NCBI GenBank assembly: GCA_021298835.1
Contig: JAJTHG010000027.1
Location: forward strand, 123,988 to 187,987
Length of the DNA: 64,000 nt
Direction of reading: 5' to 3'
Source: Gemmatimonadota bacterium
GTDB lineage: Bacteria; Gemmatimonadota; Gemmatimonadetes; Gemmatimonadales; Gemmatimonadaceae
Positions within the stretch are counted from its first letter, which is position 1, and every line of letters starts with the position of its first letter. Below, one piece after another: positions 33,721 to 47,132 of this stretch. A program made the position numbers and the translations under genes. The notes beneath the pieces are model-generated. The model saw only the letters and a program-made list of their open reading frames with translations. It searched no databases and was not told where the DNA came from.

Positions 33721-34660
33721 TGAACCGCCCCGGGTTCTGAGGAAACTCGGCTAGATTGAGTGCCAAGCGCTCCGTGGGAGCCGCTTGGGTGCGGTAGAAC
33801 TGCTCCTCGAACTCCGCGGGCGAAACATAACCCAAGGGTTCCAGAATTCGCTGCGTGTTGAACCAGGCGACCCATTCCAGCGTCGCGTACTCCACGTCCT
33901 CGAATCCCTTCCACGGCCCACGCCGTTGGATCACCTCCGTCTTGTATAAGCCAATGATCGACTCGGCGAGCGCGTTGTCGTACGCATCGCCCGCGCTGCC
34001 GACCGACGGCGCCGCGCCCGCGTCGATCACTCGACCGGTGTAGCGCATCGCGACGGATTGCGAGCCGCGGTCCGAGTGGACCACGAGCCGCCCGTCGAGA
34101 TCCCGGTCATGCACGGCTTGCTCGAGGGCATCGAGCACCAGATCTGTCCGCATGGTCGTGTGCGCGCGCCAACCCACGAGGCGCCGGGCGAACACGTCGA
34201 TCACGAACGCCACGTACACGACGCCGCGCCACGTGGCGACGTCCGTGAAGTCCGCCACCCAGAGCTGGTTGGGGCGCTCCGCCGTGAACTGCCGCTGCAC
34301 GAGGTCCTGCGGACAAGGCGCCGCGGTGTCGGGGCGCGTGGTGATCGGGCGCTGCCCGCGCACGACGCCGCGAAGCCCGGCGTCCCGCATGAGGCGCGCG
34401 ACCGTGCACCGGGCGACGGTCACGCCCTCACGACAGAGCTGGCGCCAGATCTTCCGCACGCCGGACACCTCGTGATGCTGCGTGCACACCCGCCGGATGT
34501 CCTGCCGCAGCGCGGCATCGCGCTGCGCGCGAGGGGACCGGCCGGTCACGTCCCGCTGCTGCTGGTGGTGGCGGTAATTGCCCGACGGAGCGATCTGCAG
34601 CACCGCGCAGATCGGCTCGACGCCGTACTCCCCTCGATGCGCGTCGATGCACGCATACAT
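33692..34660 (-). CDS. IS3-family transposase OrfB (DDE integrase)
   Basis: 322 residues from the ATG at 34660. An HTH_21-type region (MYACIDAHRGEYGVEPICAV) precedes the rve catalytic core with WVADFTDVATWRGVVYVAFVIDVFARRLVGW (first D), VVHSDRGSQ (second D) and NALAESIIGLYKTEV (E), the DDE triad of IS3 elements. The frame is -1 relative to OrfA and open through OrfA's end, as needed for an OrfAB fusion by frameshifting. The stop (33692) lies 29 bases beyond the left inverted repeat, so the last nine or so residues come from flanking DNA. Confidence 0.93.
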   Translation of the reverse strand: MYACIDAHRGEYGVEPICAVLQIAPSGNYRHHQQQRDVTGRSPRAQRDAALRQDIRRVCTQHHEVSGVRKIWRQLCREGVTVARCTVARLMRDAGLRGVVRGQRPITTRPDTAAPCPQDLVQRQFTAERPNQLWVADFTDVATWRGVVYVAFVIDVFARRLVGWRAHTTMRTDLVLDALEQAVHDRDLDGRLVVHSDRGSQSVAMRYTGRVIDAGAAPSVGSAGDAYDNALAESIIGLYKTEVIQRRGPWKGFEDVEYATLEWVAWFNTQRILEPLGYVSPAEFEEQFYRTQAAPTERLALNLAEFPQNPGRFTGRHRAGPF

Positions 34661-35066
34661 CGTGGCGTGGGTTACTTCGTGAAGCGGTCGAGCTCCGCTG
34701 CCGCGAAAAGCGCGCTGGCCTTCCGCAGGATCTCGTTCGCCCGCTTCAGCTCCCGATTCTCGCGCTCGAGCTGCGTCAGCCGCTGGCGCTCATCGGTGGT
34801 GATGCCGGGCCGCTTGCCCGTGTCGCGTTCCGCCTGCCGCACCCACAGCCGCAGCGTCTCCGCGGTACAGCCGATCTTCTCCGCGATGGAGCGGATGGCC
34901 GCCCACTGCGTCGGATGTGCGTCTTGCTGCTCGTGCACCAGCCGCACGGCTCGCTCCCGGACCTCCGGGGAATACGGCTTACTCGGCTTCCGACCCGTCC
35001 CGTTGTCTCGTGTCATGCTCCCAATCTCTCAAGCCAAGGAGCCTCCTCCAAACCCGGGGCGATCCA
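33721..35066 (-). mobile_element. IS3-family insertion sequence, 1346 bp
   Basis: Bounded by imperfect terminal inverted repeats: TGAACCGCCCCGGGTT at 33721 and, on the other strand, TGGATCGCCCCGGGTT ending at 35066, continuing for about 7 more bases of similarity. Ends are TG...CA. OrfA and OrfB are both intact. Flanking triplets (CCG on the left, GTT on the right) do not match, so no 3-4 bp target duplication is visible. Confidence 0.88.
34672..35016 (-). CDS. IS3-family transposase OrfA
   Basis: 114 residues. A helix-turn-helix (SPEVRERAVRLVHE, WAAIRSIAEKIGCTAETLRLWVRQ) is followed by a leucine-zipper helix (RQRLTQLERENRELKRANEILRKASALFAAAELDR), the usual OrfA layout. The end of OrfA (ELDRFTK) matches the point where relatives fuse to OrfB. 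No A6G slippery site is present; TTTT at the ALF codons and the CGAAG just before the stop are the only candidates. Confidence 0.95.
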   Translation of the reverse strand: MTRDNGTGRKPSKPYSPEVRERAVRLVHEQQDAHPTQWAAIRSIAEKIGCTAETLRLWVRQAERDTGKRPGITTDERQRLTQLERENRELKRANEILRKASALFAAAELDRFTK

Positions 35067-35193
35067 GTTCGTGAGTTGGGGCTGGCTTTGTCAAGTGGGG
35101 TTGGGCACGTTCCAGCAGTTTCTTGACGTCCGAAGCCGGGACATCACCTGCCGCCACGTGCCCGTTCACCCTCGCATTTACCGGCCACTCCCC

Positions 35194-35643
35194 ATGCCCA
35201 CTCACACCGCAACTCGCCTCGGGCCAGCCTGCATGCTCGTCATTGCCGGCGCGTTGGTCGGCTGCGCTGGAGCACGACCCGCTGCCGCACCGCTGGCTGC
35301 CCCGCCGGCGGACACGATCGCCGCAGTCATGCTTGCCAGAACCTGCGTTGGCGATACCGCAGTCCCAACCGCGGTCATGGGTCGGCTGTCGGGAGAGACC
35401 GGAGCCGCCGACACGGCGGTCGCGATGTTCGTTCGTGGCGTACTGGGAGACACGGTGAACGGACCCAGCCTCACCATTGACAGCGCCATCACGGAGCCGG
35501 CGCGTCGTCGCTTTGCCGTGCGGAATTCCCTGCAGGAGCTGGCACCGATCGTCGGCGCCGACGGCTTCGTGCGCGTTCGCTGCCTGCGGAGAGGGGCACA
35601 GGTGTTCCTGATCGGCAGGTGGACCGCGAGTGTCCGCCGCTAG
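35194..35643 (+). CDS. Small lipoprotein of unknown function
   Basis: 149 residues from the ATG at 35194. Leader MPTHTATRLGPACMLVIAGALVGCAGA carries a lipobox (VGC, Cys about 24). The mature part is small and polar, with ARTCVGDTAVPTAVMGRLSGETGAADTA and an end DGFVRVRCLRRGAQVFLIGRWTASVRR that holds two Cys. No family recognised. Begins 128 bases beyond the right end of the IS; no SD. Confidence 0.6.
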   Translation: MPTHTATRLGPACMLVIAGALVGCAGARPAAAPLAAPPADTIAAVMLARTCVGDTAVPTAVMGRLSGETGAADTAVAMFVRGVLGDTVNGPSLTIDSAITEPARRRFAVRNSLQELAPIVGADGFVRVRCLRRGAQVFLIGRWTASVRR

Positions 35644-35850
35644 CAAGAAAGCTCGGCATCCGGATCGAGCGGGCGGGTAGAGCCGGGGACCTGCGACGCA
35701 AGTCCGGATGCGCGTTCTCCAGATCCGTGGCCGCGGGGCGTGCATCACAGCGACCAACGTGGACCGAGGCCCTCTTTGACGGCAGGCGGACGACCCTCAG
35801 ATCCGGCGGGTCCCATTGCCTCCGGGCTTGCTGCCGCGCATGCTCCCCTG

Positions 35851-36630
35851 ATGCGTCGTCGCCTCCCTCTCGCGGCCCGCCTGGCCGGCCTCGTTGCCGC
35901 CGCCTCGGCCGCCACCGCCTGCATCGACACCCGCGTCGAGCAATCCTCCACCACGCGCGTGGACATCCGCGCCGACACCACCCTCGTGGGTCAGGTCAAC
36001 CTCCAGCGCGGCAACGGGTTCGACATCTCGGCCCCGGGCGGCGCCGACGTGGTCACGTACCGCAACACCACGACGCGCACGTTCGCCCGGTTGTCCATCG
36101 CCCTGAGCGAGAATCTGACGACCTCGCAGGGGACGTGCGTTCCCCTGCGCCCGATGCTCACGGACACGGTGCTCACGAACGTCATTCCCGGCACCGAACT
36201 GACCCTGCTGACCGGTATCCTGCCGTCGAGCCTGCGGGTGTTCGTGACCGAGGCGGTCGAGGGCACCACGCGACTCGTCACCACGCTCGCCGGCCGCTGG
36301 TCGGGGACCTACACCGAGTGGACGGGGACGACCCCGAAGGTGCGGCCAGCCAGCGGGCTCTCGCAGAGCGGGGGTCGGCTCGTCGTGCGGGCCTCGCTGC
36401 CGGGCGACTCGCTCGTGGCGGAATCGCAGCTCTCGACGCCGCGGCCGCTCAACTTCACGGCCTACCCCAACTCGTGCGACGGGCTCTACCTCGCCGACGT
36501 GCAGAACGCCGAGGGGCGGCTGACGCTCGCGACGGACTCGATCGTGTACGTCTCGCGGACCGTGGGCGGGGTCTCGACGACCCGGACGATCCCCGACTCG
36601 TTCGCCCTGCGCCTCACCCGCATTCCCTGA
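35851..36630 (+). CDS. Lipoprotein, member 1 of a local paralogous family
   Basis: 259 residues from the ATG at 35851; lipobox ASAATACIDT (Cys about 24). The mature protein resembles the products at 36665-37420 and 37904-38656: VVTYRNTTTRTFARLSIALSE, TDTVLTNVIPGTELTLL, SSLRVFVTEAVEG, LAGRWSGTYTEWTG, and a C-terminal beta-rich end closing IPDSFALRLTRIP. No known domain. It converges on member 2 with 34 bases between. The 207 bases upstream hold no other gene; TTTGACGG at 35777 could be a -35 element. Confidence 0.7.
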   Translation: MRRRLPLAARLAGLVAAASAATACIDTRVEQSSTTRVDIRADTTLVGQVNLQRGNGFDISAPGGADVVTYRNTTTRTFARLSIALSENLTTSQGTCVPLRPMLTDTVLTNVIPGTELTLLTGILPSSLRVFVTEAVEGTTRLVTTLAGRWSGTYTEWTGTTPKVRPASGLSQSGGRLVVRASLPGDSLVAESQLSTPRPLNFTAYPNSCDGLYLADVQNAEGRLTLATDSIVYVSRTVGGVSTTRTIPDSFALRLTRIP

Positions 36631-36664
36631 GGCGACAGCGCGGGGTTCGCCACGCGTCCCCTCG

Positions 36665-38656
<1,992 letters not shown>

Positions 38657-38667
38657 GCCTGAATATA
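38657..38667 (-). promoter_or_regulatory. -10 box TATATT upstream of the lipoprotein-tadA operon
   Basis: TATATT at 38667-38662, five bases, then ATG. The best example in the window of a -10 hexamer abutting a start codon; no clear -35. Confidence 0.5.
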
Positions 38668-38766
38668 CGACGCCAGAGGCGCGGGGTTCCCCGAGCCGAC
38701 CGGCCAGGCACCCCGGCTGCGGCGCGCCCGGCCGGCCGCGCAGGGCGCCGGGGGCACCGAGGACGG

Positions 38767-41352
<2,586 letters not shown>

Positions 41353-41392
41353 CGGGACGTCGGGACAGGGTGGTGGCGCGACCCAAGCATAC

Positions 41393-41407
41393 GGCACGGG
41401 ACGTGCC
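41393..41407. repeat. Inverted repeat GGCACG-GGA-CGTGCC upstream of clpB
   Basis: A perfect 6-bp inverted repeat with a 3-base centre, 41 bases upstream of the clpB ATG and adjoining TATGCT (minus strand), so it could be an operator at the clpB promoter. Confidence 0.4.
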
Positions 41408-41523
41408 TCGGGTGTCAGGTCATTCCGGCAGCAGCCGCCGCCGCCGTGACGCGGGGCCATGCCGGGCCAGCAGTCCGCCCCGGTGCCTTGCTCGCGGGCA
41501 GCGACCGCGACTAGCCTCCCCGC

Positions 41524-42000
41524 GTGCGATTCCCGACCTGCGCCCTCGCGGCGCTCATTCTGGTGGCAGGGGCCTGTGGAGGCCGGTCGCCGGCCGCCGC
41601 GGCCCCGCTGGCCGACGAGGCGTATATCAACGCCATGGCCGACCTGCTCCGCCTCGACCAGGCGCGCCGCAGCCGACCCACGCCCGCCTGGCCCGCGCCG
41701 GCTGCGGGACGGCTGTCCACCGACACCGCCTGGAAGGCGGCGCGTCGGGCCGAATCGCTCAAGGTCGTCCGGGCCGACTCGGCCGCACGGGCCGCGGTGC
41801 TGACGCGCCACGGGGTGACGGAGGCCCAACTCGAGGCGACGGCGATCGCCCTGACCGAACAGACCAGGCGGGCGCGCCTGGTGTGGGACTCGATCACCAC
41901 GCGGGCGGCGCGCCAGCGGGCGCCGAACGAATCGGCCGGCAAGGCGGCGCCGCCCGCCAGCACGACGCCCCCCGGGGGCGCGGTCAGCGCGCCACGATGA
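41524..42000 (+). CDS. Small lipoprotein of unknown function
   Basis: 158 residues from a GTG. Lipobox [10 protein letters not shown] (Cys about 18). After it, [22 protein letters not shown] and [30 protein letters not shown] form an all-helical mature part somewhat like DUF4296 lipoproteins, but I am not sure. The tail is Pro/Ala-rich. TAGCCT lies 6 bases upstream of the GTG (TTGCTC-N18-TAGCCT) and no SD is present. Its 3' end overlaps the convergent gene by 17 bases. Confidence 0.65.
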   Translation: MRFPTCALAALILVAGACGGRSPAAAAPLADEAYINAMADLLRLDQARRSRPTPAWPAPAAGRLSTDTAWKAARRAESLKVVRADSAARAAVLTRHGVTEAQLEATAIALTEQTRRARLVWDSITTRAARQRAPNESAGKAAPPASTTPPGGAVSAPR

Positions 42001-42442
42001 GCTTCATGACCCGCGAGGCCCCCTCGACCTCGAGGCGGTACAGGTAGATGCCCGGGGCCGCGAGGGCCCCGGTGCTCAGGTAGCGCCCATCCCAGTACGC
42101 GACGTAGCTCCCGCACGCGAGCGTCACGTTCTCCATCGGCAGGTTCCCCGCCGGCCCGTTCGGCCCCGCCTGCACGACAGGCACAGCCACGACCTGCGAG
42201 AGCAGGTTGTAGAGCCGCAGGCTCACGCGGTACGTCCGCGGGGCGTTCGCGCACGTCGCGGCGTCCCCGAGGGTGAAGGGAATGCGCGCGTCGGACGCGA
42301 CGGGGTTGGGGATGTTCTGCCCCAAGCTGATGAGCGGGGGCCTGGGCTTGTCCGGCTCGCGCCGCTGGGCCCACGCCGCCCGGGGGTGGATCGCCGCCCC
42401 GAGGAGCAGCGCCAGGAGCGGCGCCGTCCAGCGATACGGCAT
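41984..42442 (-). CDS. Secreted protein with FlgD/T9SS-like C-terminal domain
   Basis: 152 residues with a signal peptide (1-24, ending AAWA). The rest is one beta-sandwich: [80 protein letters not shown]. This matches the FlgD-Ig / T9SS type A sorting-domain pattern (PNP...I.f.l....v.L.iYn..G, W.Gr...G...pGvYlyrl). Usually it is the tail of a large protein; here it is almost the whole protein. GGAG 8 bases upstream of the ATG. Confidence 0.72.
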   Translation of the reverse strand: MPYRWTAPLLALLLGAAIHPRAAWAQRREPDKPRPPLISLGQNIPNPVASDARIPFTLGDAATCANAPRTYRVSLRLYNLLSQVVAVPVVQAGPNGPAGNLPMENVTLACGSYVAYWDGRYLSTGALAAPGIYLYRLEVEGASRVMKLIVAR

Positions 42443-42578
42443 TGGATGACTCCGACTGACGATGCAGGGTGCGTTGCGCGGGGACTCCGGGCGCCGGGGG
42501 GTGAGGGTCCGGCGGGATGTCTGGAGGTTGCGGCGTCCACCGCTCGGCGTCAATGCGCGTGGCGGCGGGCGGGCGCGT

Positions 42579-43334
42579 TCAACCGCCGTTCGGGTCGCGC
42601 TCCCACGCGTCGAAGGCCCGCAACGCGCGGCCGTCGTGCAGGTGCTGCTGGAGGAACTCGCGGAGGAGCCGGAGGTGGGCCCGCGCGGTGCCGACGTCCA
42701 GCGCGCCGGGTCGCGGCAGGCCCTCCGTCCAGCGCCGCAGGTCGTCGCGGGCCGCGGCGGGCAGGCGCCGTCCCCCGCGTTCGGCGGCGCACCGCGGACA
42801 CAGGACGCCGCCGGCGGCGTGGCCGAACGTGGCGTCGGCGTCAGGGGGGATCGGTGCGAGGCAGACGGCGCACGCCTCGAGCGCCGGACCGAACCCGAGC
42901 GCCGCCACGAGGCCCCACGCCCCCTGCAACCCGGCGGAGGCGGCGTCGCCCGGCGGGGCCACTGCCACCGCATCGAGGGCAGCAACGAAGGCGTCGAAGA
43001 CTTCCGGCTGGGGCTCCTCGGAGACGAACCGCAGCATGAGTTCGCCGAGGGCGTTGGCAGCGGCGAAGCGTCCGAGGTCGGCGCCAAGCCCGGGGCGGGT
43101 GCGGGTGAGGTCGAAGCCGCCGAGCGTGTGCAGGTCGCGCCCGGGCTTGAGGTAGAGCTGCGCGGAGCCCTCGACGAACAGGTCGAGGGTCATCCGCTGC
43201 GCGCCGCGGGCCCGGCGGGCACCCTTCGCGATCACCGACTGCACCCCGGCCTCGCGCGTGGCGAGGCGCAGGATGCGCGACGACTCCAGGTAGGGAAAGG
43301 CGTGGAGGACGACCGCGGGCGTGGTGAGCAGCAC
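42579..43334 (-). CDS. recO: DNA repair protein RecO
   Basis: 251 residues, GTG start. The OB-fold start LLTTPAVVLHAFPYLESSRILRLATREAGVQSVIAKGARR is diagnostic, as is LDLFVEGSAQLYLKPGRDLHTL. A zinc-ribbon (CAVC, then CPRC) lies at about 155-195. RecO loads RecA with RecR during gap repair. Next to the cobalamin receptor gene on the same strand, 22 bases apart. Confidence 0.94.
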   Translation of the reverse strand: MLLTTPAVVLHAFPYLESSRILRLATREAGVQSVIAKGARRARGAQRMTLDLFVEGSAQLYLKPGRDLHTLGGFDLTRTRPGLGADLGRFAAANALGELMLRFVSEEPQPEVFDAFVAALDAVAVAPPGDAASAGLQGAWGLVAALGFGPALEACAVCLAPIPPDADATFGHAAGGVLCPRCAAERGGRRLPAAARDDLRRWTEGLPRPGALDVGTARAHLRLLREFLQQHLHDGRALRAFDAWERDPNGG

Positions 43335-43356
43335 CCCGGGAAGCTAGGGCCGTGCC

Positions 43357-45333
43357 CTACCGGCCGAAGCCGGCGCGGACGCCGAGCATCACGACCCGGC
43401 CCGGCTGCGCGAAGCCGAAGATGTGCTGAAAGCGCACGTCGGTGGCGTTCTCGACCCGGAGCGTGAGCGCCGGGGCCCCGTCGCGGCGGTGCAGCGGGAG
43501 GTCCCAACTCACGTCGTAGCGACGGAAGGCCGGCAGGACGACGCGCTGGGAGGGGAACCGCGAGAAGTCCTGGTCGGCGCGCTGGCCGACGTGCTGGGTG
43601 ACGAGCTGCACGGTGCCGAGCCGGCGGAAGCGCTTGCCCACGGTGACGCTGGCCGAGACGCGCGGCCGCCGCAGCAGCGCCGCCCCCTGCACGAAGGTGC
43701 CCGACGCGCCTGTCCCCGGGTTGAGGACCTCCGTCGCGAGGTAGGTCCAGCTCCCCGAGACCAGCCAGTCGAGCGCCGTCGGGTCGAGCCCCCACTCGAG
43801 CTCGAGACCGCGGGCCGCGGCGCGCGCGAGGTTCTCGTAGTTGGGGCGGGGTGCCGGCGCGCCGACGAACTGGATGAGGTTCGTGAACGCCTGGTCGAAC
43901 CACGTGAGGCCGACGCGGAACACCCCGCCCACCTGGTGCTCGACGCCGACGTCCCAGCTGCGCGTCTGCTCGGGCCGAAGCCCCGGGTTGCCGCGCGTGA
44001 AGGCGGTGTTGAACTGTTCGTTGAAGTTGGGCTCGCGGAAGGCGGTGCCGAACGCGCCGCGGAGGCGCGTCCCGGGCCCCAGCGCCAGCGACACCCCGTT
44101 GCGGAGCGTCAGGAACGAGCCGAACACCGAGTTGCGGTCGAGGCGGACGCCGGCATTGATCGTCACGTGTTCGTCGGGGAGGGCGACGAGCGCCGCGTAG
44201 AGGCCGGTGTTGACGCGGCGCTGGTCGAAGCGCGTCGTCGTGGCGGGAAAGCGCTGGAAGCGGGAGCGGCCGTCGTTGAGCTCGCCCTGCGCCATGTACT
44301 CGAGCCCGGTGGTCAGCCGCACCCCGGGCCCGAGGTCGGTCACGAGGCGCGCGTCCGCCGTGCGGCGGAAGACGGTGATGCGGTTCGAGGACAGGAAACC
44401 GAGCGTGTCACCCGGCGAGTCGGCATCGTTGCCATTGATGGCGCGCAGCTCGTTGGTGCCGATGGTGAGGACGCCGCGCACGCGGGACGCGAGCTGCCGC
44501 TGCACGTCGAGTCCGAGGGTGAGGCGCCGCTCGAGCCGGAAGGCATTGCTGTCCACGAACTGCCCCGCCCCGTCGGTCGGCACCTGGAAGTGGCCGTCGG
44601 TGCCGCGCAGGGTGAAGGCGACCGCCGTCGCCGTGCCGGGTGCGGTCTGCAGGGCGGCCGACCACGTGTCGTTGCGCCACCGGTTGTTGAAGGGGGCCAG
44701 CCCGTCGCCGCGATGCGCCCCGAGGCCGACGCTCCAGCGCCATGCGCCGATCGCGCCGGACCCCTCCGCGGTCGCCTCGCGGGTCCCGGTCGCCGACGCG
44801 GGGCCTCCCGCGGGGGCCCCCGTCGTCCCCGTGCGCAGGGCGACGTGCCCGCGCGTCCGCGCGCCACCCTGCCGGGTGATGAGGTGCACCACCCCAGCCA
44901 CGGCATCGCTGCCCCACTCGACGCTGGCGGGACCGCGGACGATCTCGATGCGCTCGAGGTTGTCGGTGGTGACCTGCGACCAGTCGAACTGGCCGCCGGC
45001 CTCGTTCACCGCGATGCCGTCAACGAGCACCTTCACATAGCGGCTTTCGCCGCCACGCAGGAACAGCGCGGTGAGCGACCCGTTCGCGCCCTGCTGCACC
45101 ACGGCGGCCGCGGGCACCTCACGAAGCGCATCCACCACGCGGGTGATGCCGCGCGCCCGCAAGTCGTCGCCCGACAGCACCGTGATCGCCGCGCCGGTGG
45201 CGGCGAGCGGGACGGGACTGCGCGTGGCCGTCACAGTGGCGGGACCGAGCCGCGAGGTATCGCGGGCGAGGGGGGCTTGGGCGGCGAGTGGCAGGGCGGC
45301 GCAGCCGCAGGCGACGAGGAACAGGTAGCGCAT
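43357..45333 (-). CDS. btuB: TonB-dependent receptor, BtuB type (cobalamin uptake)
   Basis: 658 residues, signal peptide 1-18. The plug domain (about 30-150) has TVTATRSPVPLAATGAAITVLSGDDL, VVDALREVPAAAVVQQG, LFLRGGESRYVKVLVDGIAVNE and ERIEIVRGPASVEWGSDAVAGVVHLIT. The 22-strand barrel follows, ending RVVMLGVRAGFGR. In cobalamin transporters the TonB box precedes the plug; here PATVTAT is a reasonable match. Assigned to B12 because it follows btuFCD, 24 bases after btuD, behind a cobalamin riboswitch. Confidence 0.88.
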   Translation of the reverse strand: MRYLFLVACGCAALPLAAQAPLARDTSRLGPATVTATRSPVPLAATGAAITVLSGDDLRARGITRVVDALREVPAAAVVQQGANGSLTALFLRGGESRYVKVLVDGIAVNEAGGQFDWSQVTTDNLERIEIVRGPASVEWGSDAVAGVVHLITRQGGARTRGHVALRTGTTGAPAGGPASATGTREATAEGSGAIGAWRWSVGLGAHRGDGLAPFNNRWRNDTWSAALQTAPGTATAVAFTLRGTDGHFQVPTDGAGQFVDSNAFRLERRLTLGLDVQRQLASRVRGVLTIGTNELRAINGNDADSPGDTLGFLSSNRITVFRRTADARLVTDLGPGVRLTTGLEYMAQGELNDGRSRFQRFPATTTRFDQRRVNTGLYAALVALPDEHVTINAGVRLDRNSVFGSFLTLRNGVSLALGPGTRLRGAFGTAFREPNFNEQFNTAFTRGNPGLRPEQTRSWDVGVEHQVGGVFRVGLTWFDQAFTNLIQFVGAPAPRPNYENLARAAARGLELEWGLDPTALDWLVSGSWTYLATEVLNPGTGASGTFVQGAALLRRPRVSASVTVGKRFRRLGTVQLVTQHVGQRADQDFSRFPSQRVVLPAFRRYDVSWDLPLHRRDGAPALTLRVENATDVRFQHIFGFAQPGRVVMLGVRAGFGR

Positions 45334-45357
45334 CGGTGGAGGCAGGACGGAAGGTGT

Positions 45358-46158
45358 TCAGCCGGGACGGCGCCCCGGCACCCGGAGCGGCACGAGGGTC
45401 GGGGCGCCGACGGCGGGATCGCGCGAGACGACGAGCGGCCAGTCGTACACACGCTCGAGCGTGGGACCGTCCATCACGGCCGCCGGTGGCCCCTGTGCCG
45501 CGACCTCGCCTCGGTGCAGCAGGACGACGTGATCGGCGAAGCGGGCGACGAGGTTGAGCTGGTGGGACACGACGAGCACGGTCCGCCCGTCGTCCGCGAG
45601 GGCGCGGAGCAGCTCGAAGACCGCCATCTCATGCGCCACGTCGAGAAAGGCGGTGGGTTCGTCGAGCACGACGGTCGGGGCTCCCTGCGCGAGGGCACGT
45701 GCGACGCGCACGCGCTGCCACTCGCCGCCGGACAGCGACTCGGTGTCGCGGTCGGCCAGCGCGGCCGCGTCGGCGCGCGCGAGCGCCGCCTCGATCGCGA
45801 TGCGCGTCGCCTCGGCCCGCTCGTCCCACGCGAACCGGCCGAGCGCCACGAACTCGCGTACCGCGATCGGGAACGCCGGCGACTCGCGCTGCGGCACGAC
45901 CGCGACGCGACGGGCCCGCTCGCGCGGCGCGAGCCCCGCGACGTCGTCGCCGTCGGCGGTGATGCGTCCGGCGACGAGCGGGGCGCGGCCGAGGAGGGCG
46001 CGCACGGTGGACGACTTGCCGCTGCCGTTCGGGCCGACGAGCGCCGTCAGCCGCCCCGGGGCCGCCGCGAAGCGCACGCCGCGCACCGCCGCTTCAGCGG
46101 CGCGCGGGTAGCGCACGACGACATCCGCGAACACGAGGCCGCGCGCGGCGGCCGTCAT
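45358..46158 (-). CDS. btuD: ABC transporter ATP-binding protein, cobalamin/siderophore type
   Basis: 266 residues from an ATG overlapping the permease stop by ATGA. Walker A GPNGSGKSS, Q-loop PQRESPAFPIAVREFVALGRF, signature LSGGEWQRVRVA, Walker B VVLDEPTAFLD and the switch His VVSHQL are all intact. The FecE/BtuD-like pattern fits a periplasmic-binding-protein-dependent importer. Gene order places it with btuC and btuF. Confidence 0.93.
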   Translation of the reverse strand: MTAAARGLVFADVVVRYPRAAEAAVRGVRFAAAPGRLTALVGPNGSGKSSTVRALLGRAPLVAGRITADGDDVAGLAPRERARRVAVVPQRESPAFPIAVREFVALGRFAWDERAEATRIAIEAALARADAAALADRDTESLSGGEWQRVRVARALAQGAPTVVLDEPTAFLDVAHEMAVFELLRALADDGRTVLVVSHQLNLVARFADHVVLLHRGEVAAQGPPAAVMDGPTLERVYDWPLVVSRDPAVGAPTLVPLRVPGRRPG

Positions 46159-47132
46159 GCGGTCGCCTGCCGCAGGCGCGAGAGGAAGAAGGGCACACCC
46201 ACCAGCGCGGTGACGGCCCCCAGCGGCAGTTCCGTCGGCGCCCAGGCGGTGCGGGCCAGCAGGTCCGCCAGCACGACGAGCGTGGCGCCGGCGAGTGCCG
46301 CCGCCGGCCCCTGCGCGCGGTAGCCGCGCGCCCCCGCGGCGCGCGCGAGGTGCGGCACGACGAGCCCGACGAAGCCCACCAGCCCGGCGGCCGCGACGGT
46401 GGCCGCCGCGATGAGCGAACCAGCCATGAAGACCCGACGGCCGGCCGCGTCCACATCGGCACCCAGCGCTGCGGCCGGTTCGTCGCCGAGCGCGAGGACG
46501 TCGAGCGTCCGCGCCTCGCGCCACAGCCAGCCCATCGCCGGTGCGAGGTACGCGGCCAGCCAGCCGACCTGGGGCCACGTGGCGTCGGCGGCCGAGCCCA
46601 TCATCCACCACAAGGCGCCGCGGGCGCGGTCGGGCGGGACGTTGGCGAGCGCGACCATCACCGCCGCGTTGGCCCCGGCACCCACGACCACCCCGGCCAT
46701 GACCAGGACGCGCGGGTCGGTGCGGCGCCCTGCCACGCGGGCGAGACCGACGACCAGCGTGACGGCACCGAGGGCACCGGCGAAGGCGGCGAGCGGCAGG
46801 ACGCCGATCGCGGTGAGGCCCAGCGCGAACGCGAGCACGCCGCCGACGGCCGCGCCACCGCTCACCCCCAGCAGGTACGGCTCCGCGAGCGGATTGCGCA
46901 GCGCCCCTTGCAGGGCGGAGCCGGCCGTCCCGAGTCCCGCGCCGACGAGGGCCGCGAGCAGGACTCGCGGCAAGCGCAGGTCGCGGACGATCTGCGCCGC
47001 GAGCGGCGAGCCGCGCCCGCCGAGCGCGGCCATGGCGTCGCCGACGGGGACGGCGACCGTACCGACGAGCGTCGCGACGACCATCGCGACGACGAGCGCC
47101 GCCGAGAGGGCGGCCCAGCGCGCCGGCGTCAC
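46155..47132 (-). CDS. btuC: FecCD-family permease, cobalamin ABC importer
   Basis: 325 residues from a GTG that overlaps the btuF stop (GTGA). About ten membrane helices; family motifs LRLPRVLLAALVGAGLGTAGSALQGALRNPLAEPYLLGVSGGAAVG and GLVGFVGLVVPHLARAAGARGYR (the coupling segment). Transports the substrate delivered by BtuF across the inner membrane. An upstream ATG-initiated version would overlap btuF heavily and is rejected. Confidence 0.93.
   Translation of the reverse strand: MTPARWAALSAALVVAMVVATLVGTVAVPVGDAMAALGGRGSPLAAQIVRDLRLPRVLLAALVGAGLGTAGSALQGALRNPLAEPYLLGVSGGAAVGGVLAFALGLTAIGVLPLAAFAGALGAVTLVVGLARVAGRRTDPRVLVMAGVVVGAGANAAVMVALANVPPDRARGALWWMMGSAADATWPQVGWLAAYLAPAMGWLWREARTLDVLALGDEPAAALGADVDAAGRRVFMAGSLIAAATVAAAGLVGFVGLVVPHLARAAGARGYRAQGPAAALAGATLVVLADLLARTAWAPTELPLGAVTALVGVPFFLSRLRQATA

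Noticed and set aside
32421..35066. tRNA-Ser-integrated genomic island
   Set aside because: No integrase and no duplicated tRNA 3' end were found, and the IS lies upstream of the tRNA genes rather than at their 3' ends.
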